64,000 bases of DNA from Brasilonema angustatum HA4187-MV1 (GCA_019359695.1 JAHHGV010000025.1:1-64000), one strand, 5' to 3'. Counted from the stretch's first letter, positions 36,875 through 46,454 are shown. Translations and numbers: made by a program. Notes: a model not told the origin generated them from the sequence alone.

Positions 36875-39589
36875 ATGAAAACGCAGCAATTTTTTCAGTC
36901 CTTGACTCAGAAGCTGACTTTCTGGCGGCGACAGTACAAAGTGCGACATTGTCATATTGCATCATCAACAACAAGCCGAAAAGACGGATACCCACCAGCA
37001 AGAGTGTCAGGCTCAATTGACAAATCACTCAAAGATAAAAAAAATGGTATTGACGCAGTGGGTTCACCCTGGGTGAAAGTAAGGCGTTCCTGCGTTGTTT
37101 TTGTCATCACAGTTGTCTCTATAACAGGGGTTATGGGGCAAAAGTTATATAATCAACCCCAGTTGCAAGTGGGGACTGTTGCGCCACAGACAATCAGGGC
37201 ACCAGCTACTGGGAAAATCGAAAATAAGAAAAAAACAGCACAAAAGCGCAAAGCCGCAACAAAAAGTTCCTTACCAATTCTGATGGTTGATGAACGCATC
37301 AATGCAGAAATTGAGCAAAATTTACAAGAGATTTTGCAAGAGGGGAACGAAATTCGTGCAACAGTTGGATCTTTTCCTTTTTTTGACACTTTGGTTTTGT
37401 CCGTCTCTACCCAGCGTTACTTGCGTTCGTGTTCTACTTGGGAATGGCAAGCACTGCTGTTAGCTGTAGAAAATACTGATAAGCAAAAATCAACAATGTT
37501 GCTTCAAAAGCCCAGAAGTCAAAGAGGACAGAAGGATGCGAAAAGACACAGAAATGAGAATGCAGGAAAAGTTTCTGCTCTTGGCGAACCGTATCACACT
37601 TCTTCCACATCAAAAGAAGCTTTTAGAGTCAACGTGCTAGCTTTATCCGAAACATCACAACAACCTGCTGTTTCAGGTTTTTACGCATCCAATACTCAAG
37701 ACTTAAAATCAAATGATTTGTTCCAAAACATAGATTTTGCACAAGCAGTGGCCCAATTACAAGCTTACCGCCTCAAAACTTCCAAGCAAAACTTTTCCTC
37801 ACTGCTTGCTCAAATTACGAACATACGGCAGGGATACACTCAAGCAAAGACTAAACTGACAGATTTGGTGAGTGCCAAACCAGATACAGTGTACGATGAA
37901 GCTTCTGTTCTCAACTTGTCAAATGAGGATTGGGCGAAAACAAAAATGGGAATCCAACAAACTTCAAAGCGGATTCTCACCCAAGGTATTGCACCCGGAC
38001 TACCACAAAATATCCTACAAGATGCAGTCAGCATACAAGTCCAAACCTTGGTACCAAAAAATGCCGAAGCTTTAGCTAGCAAACTTTTGTTAGCTGTACT
38101 CAAACCAAATTTAAAGAAAGATGAATTACTAACAGATTTTATGACTGCAAAGGTAGCTGCAGAGGTAGAACCTGTCATTGTCACTGTGTATAGTGGTGAG
38201 GTGATTGTCCGTCAGGGACAGAAGCTGAGTGCATGGAATTTTGACGTATTAGACCATTATCACCTGATTAGGCGCGAAATTCATTGGCTGGAATTGATAC
38301 AGTTAGGAAGCTTTGTCACCGCGTCTGTTGGTATTTTTGCAATCGTAGAAGGGCGGATCAAGCACCGATTTCGGCAAAGCGATCGCCTATTGGTATTGCT
38401 GCTGAGCCTAAGTGTACCACTGGTAATAATGATGGGTACACCTTACACCACCTGGAGTGCTGTTGGGTTATTGTTAGGTAGCTTTTATGGGCCAACTTTG
38501 AGCGTGACTGTTGTAGGATTGCTGTCACTACTGCTACCCATGAGTCTAGAAATAAGTCTAATTGGTCTTGTCGCCGGTGTATCAGGGGGACTTTTAGGGA
38601 GTTGCGTTGCACAAAGATTGCGATCGCGTGAAGAATTAGCACTTCTGAGTGTTGCGATCGCTTTGACACAAGGCGGTGTTTACTTAATCATCAAACTTTT
38701 GCTCAGTGCTATATTCGGAGTTCCAGTGCACTACTTCGTACTACAAAAAGCAGGATTATTTGCTTTATCCGGCTTAGTATGGAGCATCGTGGGGATGGGG
38801 TTGAGTGCTTATTTAGAAAAACTATTTGACTTAGTCACTCCTATCCGGCTTGCAGAACTGGCGAACCCTAACCGCCTCTTATTGAAAAGACTTGCGACTG
38901 AAACTCCTGGGACTTTTCAGCATACCCTTTTTGTGGCGACTCTTGCCGAAGCTGCTGCCAAACAGCTAGGATGCAACGTTGAACTTGTTAGGGCGGGTAC
39001 ATTATACCACGACATCGGCAAAATACACGACCCAATGGCATTTATTGAAAATCAAATGGGGAGACCGAATAAACACGACACAGAAATTAAAGATCCTTGG
39101 ATGAGTGCGTACATTATCAAAAAGCACGTGAGTGAAGGGCTGGCGATCGCACGCAAGCACAGTTTGCCTTCTTTAGTTCAAGCTTTTATTCCAGAACATC
39201 AGGGAACAATGCAAATTTCCTATTTCTATCACCAAGCAAAGCAAATGGCGCTCTTAGATCCAAGTTTAAAAGTAAACGAGGCAGATTTCCGCTACGATGG
39301 TCCGATACCCCAGTCACGGGAAACAGCAATCGTCATGTTGGCGGATTCTTGTGAAGCAGCGCTGCGATCGCTCACAGACGCCAAACCAGAACAAGCCTTA
39401 GCAATGCTGAACAACATCCTCCGCGCCAGATGGCAAGACAATCAACTCCTAGATTCAGGCTTAACACGAGAGGAAATGACCGAAATTGCCGAAATTTTCG
39501 TGCAAGTTTGGCAGCAATTCCATCATAAGCGCATTGCTTACCCGAAATTAAAGGTAGTAAAAGAAGGAACAGTGAACAGTGAACAGTAA
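36875..39589 (+). CDS. HDIG-domain membrane phosphodiesterase (PgpH/7TMR-HDED family)
   Basis: 904 residues. A short cytoplasmic N-terminus and one helix (SCVVFVITVVSITGVMG) lead to a large extracytoplasmic 7TMR-HDED domain (~100-480). A seven-helix membrane block (~485-665) and a cytoplasmic HD domain follow, with H-x(n)-HD: TFQHTLFVATLAEAAAK, then LYHDIGKIHDP, KKHVSEGLAIARKH and EHQGT. In Listeria and other bacteria this family (PgpH) hydrolyses cyclic di-AMP. The extracytoplasmic domain carries a Lys/Arg/Gln-rich insertion (~205-260, KPRSQRGQKDAKRHRNENAGK). The last residues TVNSEQ are encoded by an ACAGTGA tandem repeat. It acts at the inner membrane. Confidence 0.9.
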   Translation: MKTQQFFQSLTQKLTFWRRQYKVRHCHIASSTTSRKDGYPPARVSGSIDKSLKDKKNGIDAVGSPWVKVRRSCVVFVITVVSITGVMGQKLYNQPQLQVGTVAPQTIRAPATGKIENKKKTAQKRKAATKSSLPILMVDERINAEIEQNLQEILQEGNEIRATVGSFPFFDTLVLSVSTQRYLRSCSTWEWQALLLAVENTDKQKSTMLLQKPRSQRGQKDAKRHRNENAGKVSALGEPYHTSSTSKEAFRVNVLALSETSQQPAVSGFYASNTQDLKSNDLFQNIDFAQAVAQLQAYRLKTSKQNFSSLLAQITNIRQGYTQAKTKLTDLVSAKPDTVYDEASVLNLSNEDWAKTKMGIQQTSKRILTQGIAPGLPQNILQDAVSIQVQTLVPKNAEALASKLLLAVLKPNLKKDELLTDFMTAKVAAEVEPVIVTVYSGEVIVRQGQKLSAWNFDVLDHYHLIRREIHWLELIQLGSFVTASVGIFAIVEGRIKHRFRQSDRLLVLLLSLSVPLVIMMGTPYTTWSAVGLLLGSFYGPTLSVTVVGLLSLLLPMSLEISLIGLVAGVSGGLLGSCVAQRLRSREELALLSVAIALTQGGVYLIIKLLLSAIFGVPVHYFVLQKAGLFALSGLVWSIVGMGLSAYLEKLFDLVTPIRLAELANPNRLLLKRLATETPGTFQHTLFVATLAEAAAKQLGCNVELVRAGTLYHDIGKIHDPMAFIENQMGRPNKHDTEIKDPWMSAYIIKKHVSEGLAIARKHSLPSLVQAFIPEHQGTMQISYFYHQAKQMALLDPSLKVNEADFRYDGPIPQSRETAIVMLADSCEAALRSLTDAKPEQALAMLNNILRARWQDNQLLDSGLTREEMTEIAEIFVQVWQQFHHKRIAYPKLKVVKEGTVNSEQ

Positions 39590-39602
39590 ACAGTGAACAA
39601 TT
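39570..39602. repeat. AACAGTG tandem repeat at the end of the HD gene
   Basis: AACAGTG-AACAGTG-AACAGTA-AACAGTG heptads run from the last codons of the gene across the stop and provide the stop codon. A related GATAACTGGTAACTGG piece follows. Confidence 0.75.
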
Positions 39603-39920
39603 GATAACTGGTAACTGGTAAAAGTGTACCTAGTACAGTTAGGCGTAAATAGGACAACCCTTCGGGTTCACCAGTCGCCTACGGAGGGAAACCCTCCTGC
39701 AGCGCTGGTTCACCATTTAAAATCCCTAAAAAGCCCATCCCATAATACTTTTGACTTTTGACTTTTGACTTTTGACTTCCGCCTTGCGGTACTAGTTTAA
39801 TAAAAATCAAATAGGATTGTTACATTAAAAAATTAACGTATTTGCTGCCTACGGCACGCTACGCTAACATTCAAAATCAAGAAAACCAGTAATAGCAAGT
39901 AGTCTAGTTCTTAATAGCTT
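39603..39920. repeat. Repeat-filled spacer
   Basis: It contains a CCCTTCGGGTTCACCAGTCGCC / GGAGGGAAACCCTCC palindromic unit (39658-39715), four ACTTTTG heptads (39747-39774) and a GCCTACGGCACGCTACGCTAAC unit (39847-39868) that resembles, inverted, the one at 26053-26074. No gene. Confidence 0.7.
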
Positions 39921-40670
39921 ATGCTTGTGTTTGTCATACCCCTCAAAAGTCCGCAAGCTTCTAAATCTTGGGAACTTGTAACCAAGTTATTTGAAAGATG
40001 TATCAAATCAATTTGCCATCAAACTTCCTCTAATTATCGGGTTATTGTTGTTTGCCACCAAAAGCCAAAAGTTGAGTTTCATCATCCTCACATTACATAT
40101 ATCGAAGTTGATTTTCCACCAGCAGCTAACGAGCCAGATACGTTCTCTAGAGGGCATACCGATAAAGGGCGAAAAATTTTGAAGGGATTAATCCATGCTC
40201 AAGAATTTTCTCCATCTTATACTATGACTGTGGATGCTGACGATTGCGTCAGCAAGTATTTAGCAGAATTTGTTAATCAAAATCATCATAATAATGGTTG
40301 GTTTATAAATAAAGGTTACAAATATCAAAACGAAAGTGATGTTATCTATGTCAAAAGAAGAAATTTTTATAAGATGTGTGGCTCTTGTAATATTCTCAGG
40401 TACGACTTAAATAATCTACCTGAGAATCCAGAATATAACCGTGGATATGGTTACTATAAATTCTATATAGATCATGAAAAAGTCCGAGAAACTTTGGCTA
40501 AAGATGGAAATCATCTTCAGCCATTGCCGTTTCCAGGCGCAGTTTATATTATTGCCACCGGAGAAAATCTTTATTATGGAACAAGCCAGTTAACATTTAG
40601 TTTTTTTAACCGTAAAACCTTAAACCAATCAATTCGCGAAGAATTTAATTTGTACCCGTTGAATTTATAG
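39921..40670 (+). CDS. Glycosyltransferase-like protein
   Basis: 249 residues. The N-terminus (MLVFVIPLKSP, then SICHQTSSNYRVIVVCHQKP) and a VDADDCVSKYLAEFV motif mark a GT-A-fold transferase with a D-x-D-like nucleotide-sugar site. The group is close to proteins annotated as putative rhamnosyl- or galactosyl-transferase-like. It lies upstream of the hps cluster and points the same way but is separated by 0.5 kb of repeats, so joint function in polysaccharide making is plausible but not shown. Its AT-rich composition (many AAT, AAA and TAT codons) differs from the neighbouring hps genes and may indicate transfer. Confidence 0.75.
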   Translation: MLVFVIPLKSPQASKSWELVTKLFERCIKSICHQTSSNYRVIVVCHQKPKVEFHHPHITYIEVDFPPAANEPDTFSRGHTDKGRKILKGLIHAQEFSPSYTMTVDADDCVSKYLAEFVNQNHHNNGWFINKGYKYQNESDVIYVKRRNFYKMCGSCNILRYDLNNLPENPEYNRGYGYYKFYIDHEKVRETLAKDGNHLQPLPFPGAVYIIATGENLYYGTSQLTFSFFNRKTLNQSIREEFNLYPLNL

Positions 40671-41151
40671 GAATCCAGTTTGGTTTCTGTTCGCACTTCG
40701 TGGCGTCTTTCCTGAGGAAACCCGCTCTTTTGAGCTACCTCTCCCTTGTGCTGCCTCGGTTACAAACATGGATACAAACCTTTTTTCCTTGATGGGCACC
40801 CTCCCCACCTCTGTTCAAAGTAGCTTGCCCAGGACTTACGCATGGAAACGAGAAATTAAGGGTTTGGGCAAGCAAGGGGTATAGGGGTGTAAGGGTGTAG
40901 GTGTTCAAACCCTTACCCCCTTACACCCTCCCACAACTCAGGATCTCTTGCGCGTAAGTCCGATTGCCGTCAGGCATAGGATTTTCCTCTCCCTCACACC
41001 CTTACCCCCTAGTTCTTGACTGACTGCAATTTTTCGGTAAATAAGACACACACACAGATTCTCAAGAATCATTTAGGACTGCTATATTCAAAATAATATG
41101 TAAAAAAACATCTATAGCTAGTGACTTTATGCGCATATATACAGCAACGCC
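40671..41151. repeat. Repeat-rich spacer before hpsL
   Basis: AGGACTTACGCA (40831-40842) and, inverted, GCGTAAGTCC (40952-40961) flank GGGGTGTAAGGGTGTAGG and CCCTTACCCCCTTACACCCTCCC. The two arms can pair over about 120 bp. A further ACACCCTTACCCCCTAGTTC lies near 40996. There is no gene. Confidence 0.7.
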
Positions 41152-42849
41152 ATGCTGACAGCAAAGTTAAAATCCAACAAATACAAAAAAGCAAAAAAAC
41201 AGAAGAGTCAGGAAACTCCAACTCTTAGCCTCAAAGAACGTTTAGCCCAAAAGCGTAAAGCTGCACAACAGCGCAAAGAATTCACCAATTTTTTAACGAC
41301 TGCTGCTTTTGGCGGTATCTTCTTTGGCATTCTCATGGCTTTTGTCGGTGGAATTAAGGCAGCAGTTCCAGGTTTATTGGGAATTGTGACTATTGCTTTG
41401 TCCTACAAATATCCCCGCCAAGCCCTTTTTGCCTTCATTATTTACGTGCCGTTTGCGGGTACTATTACTTACTACCTCGGCAATAGTCCCATACTCCAAT
41501 TAGCAAAAGACTCCTTTTATATTCCAGCGCTGATTGGACTTTGGCAAATGTGTCGTAAACAACGACTACCCCTAATCATTCCCCAAGCTATTAAAACTCC
41601 ACTGTTTATTTTGTTAGGTATATGTCTGTTGACATTAGTATTTGTTAATGGAGCGCAGCAGCTTAACCCATCTTTAACTCAATTATTAGATGATACAACA
41701 ACAGAAATACCCATAGGCGTGGGGATACTCGGTTTAAAAGTCTTGTTAGGCTATGTACCCTTGATTGGTTGCGCTTACTATCTCATTCGCAATAAGCGGG
41801 ATTTCCTATTTTTATCGCGCCTGCAAATTGTGCTTATATTAGCGTGCTGTGCGATGGGATTGATTCAATACGTATTACTATCGAAGGGAATATGCCAAGG
41901 CACAAGATTCTTAGAAGGGGCTGCCCAATTTAAAGCATCAATCGAAGCGCGATGTTACTTTGGTGGTTCTCTGATTTATAGTCCCGATCAAGGGATAATT
42001 CGTCTACCAGGAACTTTTGTTGCGCCTTGGCAGTGGGGATGGTTTTTGATTTCCAGTGTCTTTTTTGCCTTTGCCTCCGGCTTTAGTGATCCTTCTAGAA
42101 TCTGGCGGATTCTGAGTTTAAGCTCTATGGCAGCAGTTATGATCAATGCAATTGTCTCCGGGCAAAGAATAGCTCTAGCATTGGTACCTATGTGCTTCGT
42201 AGTTTTACTATTGCTGACTGGTCAAATTCGCAACCTCAAACGGTTTCTGCCCATAGCAGTGGGACTGGCGATGATTTTGGGATTTGCGATCATCAAAAAC
42301 CCTGAGATTTTCCAAGAAAGGACAGCAAGTCTGAATGAACGTTGGGAAGCTTCCCCACCCCTAGAATTTATCACGCAGCAATTTGGCAACGTTTGGAGAA
42401 ATTTAGAACCGCTAGGACATGGGTTAGGGCGCGCCACTAACTCTGCTCGTGTGCTAGGTAGCACCAGACTAATAGAAACTTACTATCCTAAAATAATATA
42501 TGAAATTGGGCCGTTGGGATTACTGGGATTTTTAGCTTTAGTCACAACTTTAACAATCGTGTGCTTCCAGACTTATCGTTCCATCAGAAATCCTAATCTC
42601 CGCAGTTACGCAGCTGCTTTGTGGGTGTTCATATTATTTATTAGTTACAACACCTACTATTATCCTCTTGATGTCGATCCAATCGCTGTCTATTACTGGT
42701 TCTTTGCTGGAGTTCTGTTGAAATTACCAGAAATAGACAAGCAAGAAAGACTCCAAGAAGCGCAGGCAAAAGAGAAACAGGGTAAGAAGAGTAGAGGGAA
42801 GAGAGTAAGGGAGAGAGGAACAGAGGAAGCAGGGGAGAATAGTTTTTGA
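41152..42849 (+). CDS. hpsL: Hormogonium polysaccharide biosynthesis protein HpsL (polymerase/ligase-like membrane protein)
   Basis: 565 residues with 10-12 hydrophobic helices and a Lys/Gln-rich cytoplasmic N-terminus (LKERLAQKRKAAQQRKEF). The topology and the long loop before ERTASLNERWEASPP are those of Wzy/WaaL-type O-antigen polymerases and ligases. YPRQALFAFIIYVPFAGTITYYLGNSPILQLAKDSF is typical of cyanobacterial HpsL. It would join or polymerise units of the polysaccharide secreted during hormogonium gliding. The last ~30 residues (QGKKSRGKRVRERGTEEAGE) are encoded by purine-rich repeat DNA and differ from the family. Start of an hpsL-hpsN-hpsO-hpsP run. Confidence 0.83.
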   Translation: MLTAKLKSNKYKKAKKQKSQETPTLSLKERLAQKRKAAQQRKEFTNFLTTAAFGGIFFGILMAFVGGIKAAVPGLLGIVTIALSYKYPRQALFAFIIYVPFAGTITYYLGNSPILQLAKDSFYIPALIGLWQMCRKQRLPLIIPQAIKTPLFILLGICLLTLVFVNGAQQLNPSLTQLLDDTTTEIPIGVGILGLKVLLGYVPLIGCAYYLIRNKRDFLFLSRLQIVLILACCAMGLIQYVLLSKGICQGTRFLEGAAQFKASIEARCYFGGSLIYSPDQGIIRLPGTFVAPWQWGWFLISSVFFAFASGFSDPSRIWRILSLSSMAAVMINAIVSGQRIALALVPMCFVVLLLLTGQIRNLKRFLPIAVGLAMILGFAIIKNPEIFQERTASLNERWEASPPLEFITQQFGNVWRNLEPLGHGLGRATNSARVLGSTRLIETYYPKIIYEIGPLGLLGFLALVTTLTIVCFQTYRSIRNPNLRSYAAALWVFILFISYNTYYYPLDVDPIAVYYWFFAGVLLKLPEIDKQERLQEAQAKEKQGKKSRGKRVRERGTEEAGENSF

Positions 42850-42874
42850 CTAATGACTCATGACTAATGACTCT
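42770..42874. repeat. Purine-rich low-complexity DNA plus TGACTAA/TGACTCA heptads at the hpsL-hpsN border
   Basis: An AG-rich stretch encodes the HpsL tail. After the stop, four heptads (TGACTAA, TGACTCA, TGACTAA, TGACTCT) occupy 42847-42874 up to the hpsN start. Confidence 0.7.
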
Positions 42875-42878
42875 TAAT

Positions 42879-43865
42879 ATGAATTTACCTTTAATTTCTG
42901 TTATTATCCCGACGTACTGTCGTGAGGAAGCACTGCGCGATAGTCTTGCTGATGTTTTGAAACAGGACTACCCAAACTATGAGGTTTTGGTTGTGGATCA
43001 AACTCCAAAACATCAATCAGAAACGGAAACTTACTTAGAAGAGTTAGCCGAAACTAACAAAATAAAGTGGTTTCGTTTGAATTGGGCAAGTTTGCCTGGG
43101 GCGCGGAATTATGCAGTGCGGCGTGCAGCAGGTGAAATCATTTTATTTATTGATGATGATGTGCAATTAACTCCTGGATTTTTAGCAGCCCATGCGAAAA
43201 ACTATTTAGAAAAACCAGAAGTGGGGGCTATTGCCGGACGGGTATTTGACAGAATGAAATTAGGTGACTCTGGGGGAAACTTACAGATTTCATATCTTCC
43301 TCCACAAGCAATGGATCCAGGAATTGCTTGGTATTATATCGATTTGGTACATACAATTAAGCCCCAAGAAGTTCTCACAGCCAGAGGTTGTAATATGTCC
43401 TTTCGTCGCGAAATTTTTACCAAATACGGCTTGAAATTTGATGAAAGGTTTCGTGGTAGCGCAGTGCGAGAAGAATCTGATTTTTGTTTAAGGTTGCGGC
43501 AAACAGGATATAAAATTTGGTATGACCCAGAAGCAGATTTGGTACATTTAGGAGAAGAGACGGGAGGTTGCCATGATATTAGTATGCGCTCTCTCCAATA
43601 CCAACTCACTTTTTACCACAACCATTTCTTAATGGGGCTGAAGAACCTTACTGCTACCCAAGCTTTACGCCTTTATGCTCGTTTATTTGACTGTCATGTC
43701 CTTGGACATCCTCCTTGCAACAAAAGTGGTTCACCCATCAAAATTGTGACTCGTGGTGTTTTCTTCTTTTTGGGGTTTTTAAAAGCCTTGGGTAGTGTTG
43801 TTCAATCAATTTGGAATGATGGTCAAATTTACACTCACATGGATGAGCAAGTTAAGATTATTTAA
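42879..43865 (+). CDS. hpsN: Hormogonium polysaccharide glycosyltransferase HpsN (GT2)
   Basis: 328 residues from ATG 42879 (MNLPLISVIIPTYCREEAL). An in-frame ATG at 42867 lies inside the heptad repeats and is therefore unlikely as the ancestral start. It is a GT2 (GT-A fold) enzyme: ISVIIPTYCREE, GARNYAVRRAAGEIILFIDDDVQL with the metal-binding acidic cluster, ARGCNMSFRREIF, and EESDFCLRLRQTGYKIWYDPEA. It should add a sugar to a lipid-linked precursor at the inner membrane. Residues after ~270 include one hydrophobic stretch (GVFFFLGFLKALGSVV), possibly a membrane anchor. Confidence 0.85.
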   Translation: MNLPLISVIIPTYCREEALRDSLADVLKQDYPNYEVLVVDQTPKHQSETETYLEELAETNKIKWFRLNWASLPGARNYAVRRAAGEIILFIDDDVQLTPGFLAAHAKNYLEKPEVGAIAGRVFDRMKLGDSGGNLQISYLPPQAMDPGIAWYYIDLVHTIKPQEVLTARGCNMSFRREIFTKYGLKFDERFRGSAVREESDFCLRLRQTGYKIWYDPEADLVHLGEETGGCHDISMRSLQYQLTFYHNHFLMGLKNLTATQALRLYARLFDCHVLGHPPCNKSGSPIKIVTRGVFFFLGFLKALGSVVQSIWNDGQIYTHMDEQVKII

Positions 43866-43971
43866 CTGCAGATTGACGAAGCGAATATGTGCAAATAGAT
43901 GATAGATTGATCTGCACATATCCGCGTGCATCTGCAGTTGAAAATAAAAAATGACAAATTATGAGATATCA

Positions 43972-45147
43972 ATGAATATTTTAGTAGCAAGCCACACTTA
44001 TATTGTAGACCTTAACTGTGAAAAACTACGCATTCTCTCTCAACTAGAACCGGAAATTGAAGTAACAGTTGTCGTTCCCAAAAAGTGGAAACCTGGCGGT
44101 GTTCAAAATAAAATAATTGAAACTCAATACCGTGATGAAGGTAAGTTTCGCATCATTCCGGTTTCCAACTTGAGTCAAAATCATCAAGGACTCCTGACAT
44201 TTGGTGCTGATTTGATATCTTTGTTGTGGGATTTTCGTCCCCAGATTATCCAGGTAGAACAAGGTTCTAAGGGATTAGCTTATGCTGAGACGATTACTTT
44301 AAATAAACTATTAGGATTAAAGGCAAAAAATGTCTTTTTCACCTGGTGGAATTTACCATATAACCTGAAATTTCCAGTTTCTTTATTAGAGAAATATAAT
44401 CTAACCCACAGTCACGGCATTATTTCGGGTAACCAAGATGGTGCCGAGATATTACGACAACACGGATACAAATGTTCAATCAAAGTTATGCCTCAACTGG
44501 GTGTTGATGAAACTCTGTTTACTCCTACACCACAACCAGAATTAGGAAGTAAATTAGGAATTCAACCAGGTGATTTTGTTGTGGGATTTGTTGGACGCTT
44601 TGTTCCAGAAAAGGGATTACTGACTCTGATAAATGCTTTAGCCAGTTTGAGAGATAAATCTTGGAAAGTCTTACTTTTGGGACGTGGTTCATTAAAATCA
44701 GAGTTAATGAACAAAGCAGCAGAATATAAGATTCAAGACAGAATCATCTTGGTAGAAAGCGTTCCACATGATGAAGTTCCAAAATATATTAATTTAATGA
44801 GTGCTTTAGTCCTCCCATCAGAAACAAACTACAGTCTCAAAAATCTCACTTCTGCTGGCTGGAAAGAACAATTTGGTCATGTACTCATAGAAGCAATGGC
44901 TTGCAAAGTCCCTGTTATTGGTTCTAATTCTGGCGAAATTCCCTATGTTATTGGTGATGCTGGGTTAATATTTCCTGAAGGAGATGCGAAAGCGCTGGCT
45001 GATTGCATCCTCCGATTGATGGAAAAACCTGAATTCGCGAAAAAATTAGGCGAGATGGGTTATCAAAAAGTAATGAGTCAGTACACAAATAAAGCTTTAG
45101 CAAAACAGCAATTGGAATTTTATAAAGAACTTGTCGATAATCAATAA
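43972..45147 (+). CDS. hpsO: Hormogonium polysaccharide glycosyltransferase HpsO (GT4)
   Basis: 391 residues from ATG 43972 (MNILVASHTYIVDLNCEKLR); an ATG seven codons earlier is possible but outside the conserved start. GT-B fold of family GT4: VGFVGRFVPEKGLLTLINAL opens the nucleotide-sugar domain, VPHDEVPKYINLMSALVLPS follows, and GHVLIEAMACKVPVIGSNSGEIP carries the E-x7-E motif. VASHTYIVDLNCEKLR and KWKPGGVQNKIIE are typical of HpsO. 106 bp lie between it and hpsN, so a shared transcript is likely. Confidence 0.86.
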   Translation: MNILVASHTYIVDLNCEKLRILSQLEPEIEVTVVVPKKWKPGGVQNKIIETQYRDEGKFRIIPVSNLSQNHQGLLTFGADLISLLWDFRPQIIQVEQGSKGLAYAETITLNKLLGLKAKNVFFTWWNLPYNLKFPVSLLEKYNLTHSHGIISGNQDGAEILRQHGYKCSIKVMPQLGVDETLFTPTPQPELGSKLGIQPGDFVVGFVGRFVPEKGLLTLINALASLRDKSWKVLLLGRGSLKSELMNKAAEYKIQDRIILVESVPHDEVPKYINLMSALVLPSETNYSLKNLTSAGWKEQFGHVLIEAMACKVPVIGSNSGEIPYVIGDAGLIFPEGDAKALADCILRLMEKPEFAKKLGEMGYQKVMSQYTNKALAKQQLEFYKELVDNQ

Positions 45148-45180
45148 ACACAGATTTACATAGAGAACTATCTGCGTACA

Positions 45181-45232
45181 TCCCCTATACCCTTACACCC
45201 CCACCCCCTTACACCCCTAGTTCTTGACTAAT
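45181..45232. repeat. CCTTACACCC repeats before hpsP
   Basis: CCCTATACCCTTACACCCCC and ACCCCCTTACACCCCTAG, then TTCTTGACTAA, the same arrangement as at the end of the clusters at 28.6 and 41.0 kb. Confidence 0.65.
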
Positions 45233-45233
45233 T

Positions 45234-46427
45234 ATGCAAGTTCTACAAATTGTCCCCTCAATTTCCCTCATTTACGGTGGTCCTAGTCAAATGATACTAG
45301 GACTAGCTCCTGCATTAGCACGACAAGGAGTAGAAGTTACTATTCTCACCACTGACAGCAATGGTGATTCTGGGCAAAAACCTTTGGATGTTCCCTTAAA
45401 TTGTCCCATTCAACAGGATGGCTATAAAATCATTTATTTTCGTTGTGCCCCTTTTCGTCGCTATAAATTTTCTGTTGACTTACTTCAATGGTTAAATCGT
45501 CATGCCAATGAGTTTAACTTAGCCCATATTCATGCTCTATTTTCCCCTGTTAGTAGCTTTGCCGCGACTATTTGTCACAGAGAAAAACTACCTTACATTT
45601 TGCGTCCCTTGGGAACTTTAGATCCTGCTGATTTACGTAAAAAAAGGCAATTAAAAAAGCTTTATGCCGCAATTTTAGAACGTCCAAATTTAGCTGGTGC
45701 AGCCGCAATTCACTTCACTAGCGTTCAGGAAGCCAAGGTGTCAGAAAGATTTGGAGTCTCAACCCGAGATTTGGTGATTCCCTTGGGTGTCAACCCTGTT
45801 AAGAGGGTGGGGGAAGCAGAAACAGAGGAGGTGTGTCGTAAGTTAGGCATACCAGAGGATATACCTTTGGTGCTGTTTATGTCCCGGATTGATCCAAAAA
45901 AAGGATTGAATCTACTGCTTCCAGCGTTAGAGGCGCTTTTAGCTGAAGGATTAAATTTTCACTTTGTCTTAGCTGGGACTAATCCTCAAGATCCAAGTTA
46001 TGAAGAAAAGATAAAATTACAAATACAAGCTTCTGAGTTGCGATCGCACACCACAATCACTGGCTTTGTCACAGGTGAATTAAAATCTACCCTTCTACAA
46101 GCTGCTGATATCTTCGTCTTGCCATCCTATTACGAAAATTTTGGTATTGCTGTAGCTGAAGCGATGGCAGCAGGAACACCAGTAGTAATATCAGACCAAG
46201 TACATATTTGTCAAGAAGTGCGTGATAGCGAGTCGGGATGGGTGGGCGGAACAGATGTGTCAGAATTCACTAACATGCTTCGTATAGCATTACAAAATCC
46301 TTCGGAACGCCAACGGCGGGGATTGTGTGCTAAAGAGTATGCCCTAAAAAATTATAGTTGGGATGCGATCGCTCATCAAACCATTGACGCATATCATCAA
46401 ATCGTGTCCCACTTAGACGTAAAATAG
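45234..46427 (+). CDS. hpsP: Hormogonium polysaccharide glycosyltransferase HpsP (GT4)
   Basis: 397 residues. GT4 family: N-terminal acceptor domain IVPSISLIYGGPSQMILGLAPALA, donor domain from VLFMSRIDPKKGLNLLLPAL, and ENFGIAVAEAMAAGTPVVISD with the E-x7-E motif. The protein is full length and ends near a HIP1 site (GCGATCGC at about 46365). It follows hpsO after 86 bp that include CCTTACACCC-type repeats (45187-45226), so the transcript may be interrupted there. It should act with HpsN and HpsO on the same secreted polysaccharide. Confidence 0.86.
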   Translation: MQVLQIVPSISLIYGGPSQMILGLAPALARQGVEVTILTTDSNGDSGQKPLDVPLNCPIQQDGYKIIYFRCAPFRRYKFSVDLLQWLNRHANEFNLAHIHALFSPVSSFAATICHREKLPYILRPLGTLDPADLRKKRQLKKLYAAILERPNLAGAAAIHFTSVQEAKVSERFGVSTRDLVIPLGVNPVKRVGEAETEEVCRKLGIPEDIPLVLFMSRIDPKKGLNLLLPALEALLAEGLNFHFVLAGTNPQDPSYEEKIKLQIQASELRSHTTITGFVTGELKSTLLQAADIFVLPSYYENFGIAVAEAMAAGTPVVISDQVHICQEVRDSESGWVGGTDVSEFTNMLRIALQNPSERQRRGLCAKEYALKNYSWDAIAHQTIDAYHQIVSHLDVK

Positions 46428-46436
46428 TAAATCTGT

Positions 46437-46454
46437 TTGTGCAAGTTTGCACAA
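46437..46454. other. Perfect 8-bp inverted repeat
   Basis: TTGTGCAA-GT-TTGCACAA ten bases after the hpsP stop. It could be a palindromic operator or a short RNA hairpin; no T-run follows. Confidence 0.45.
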
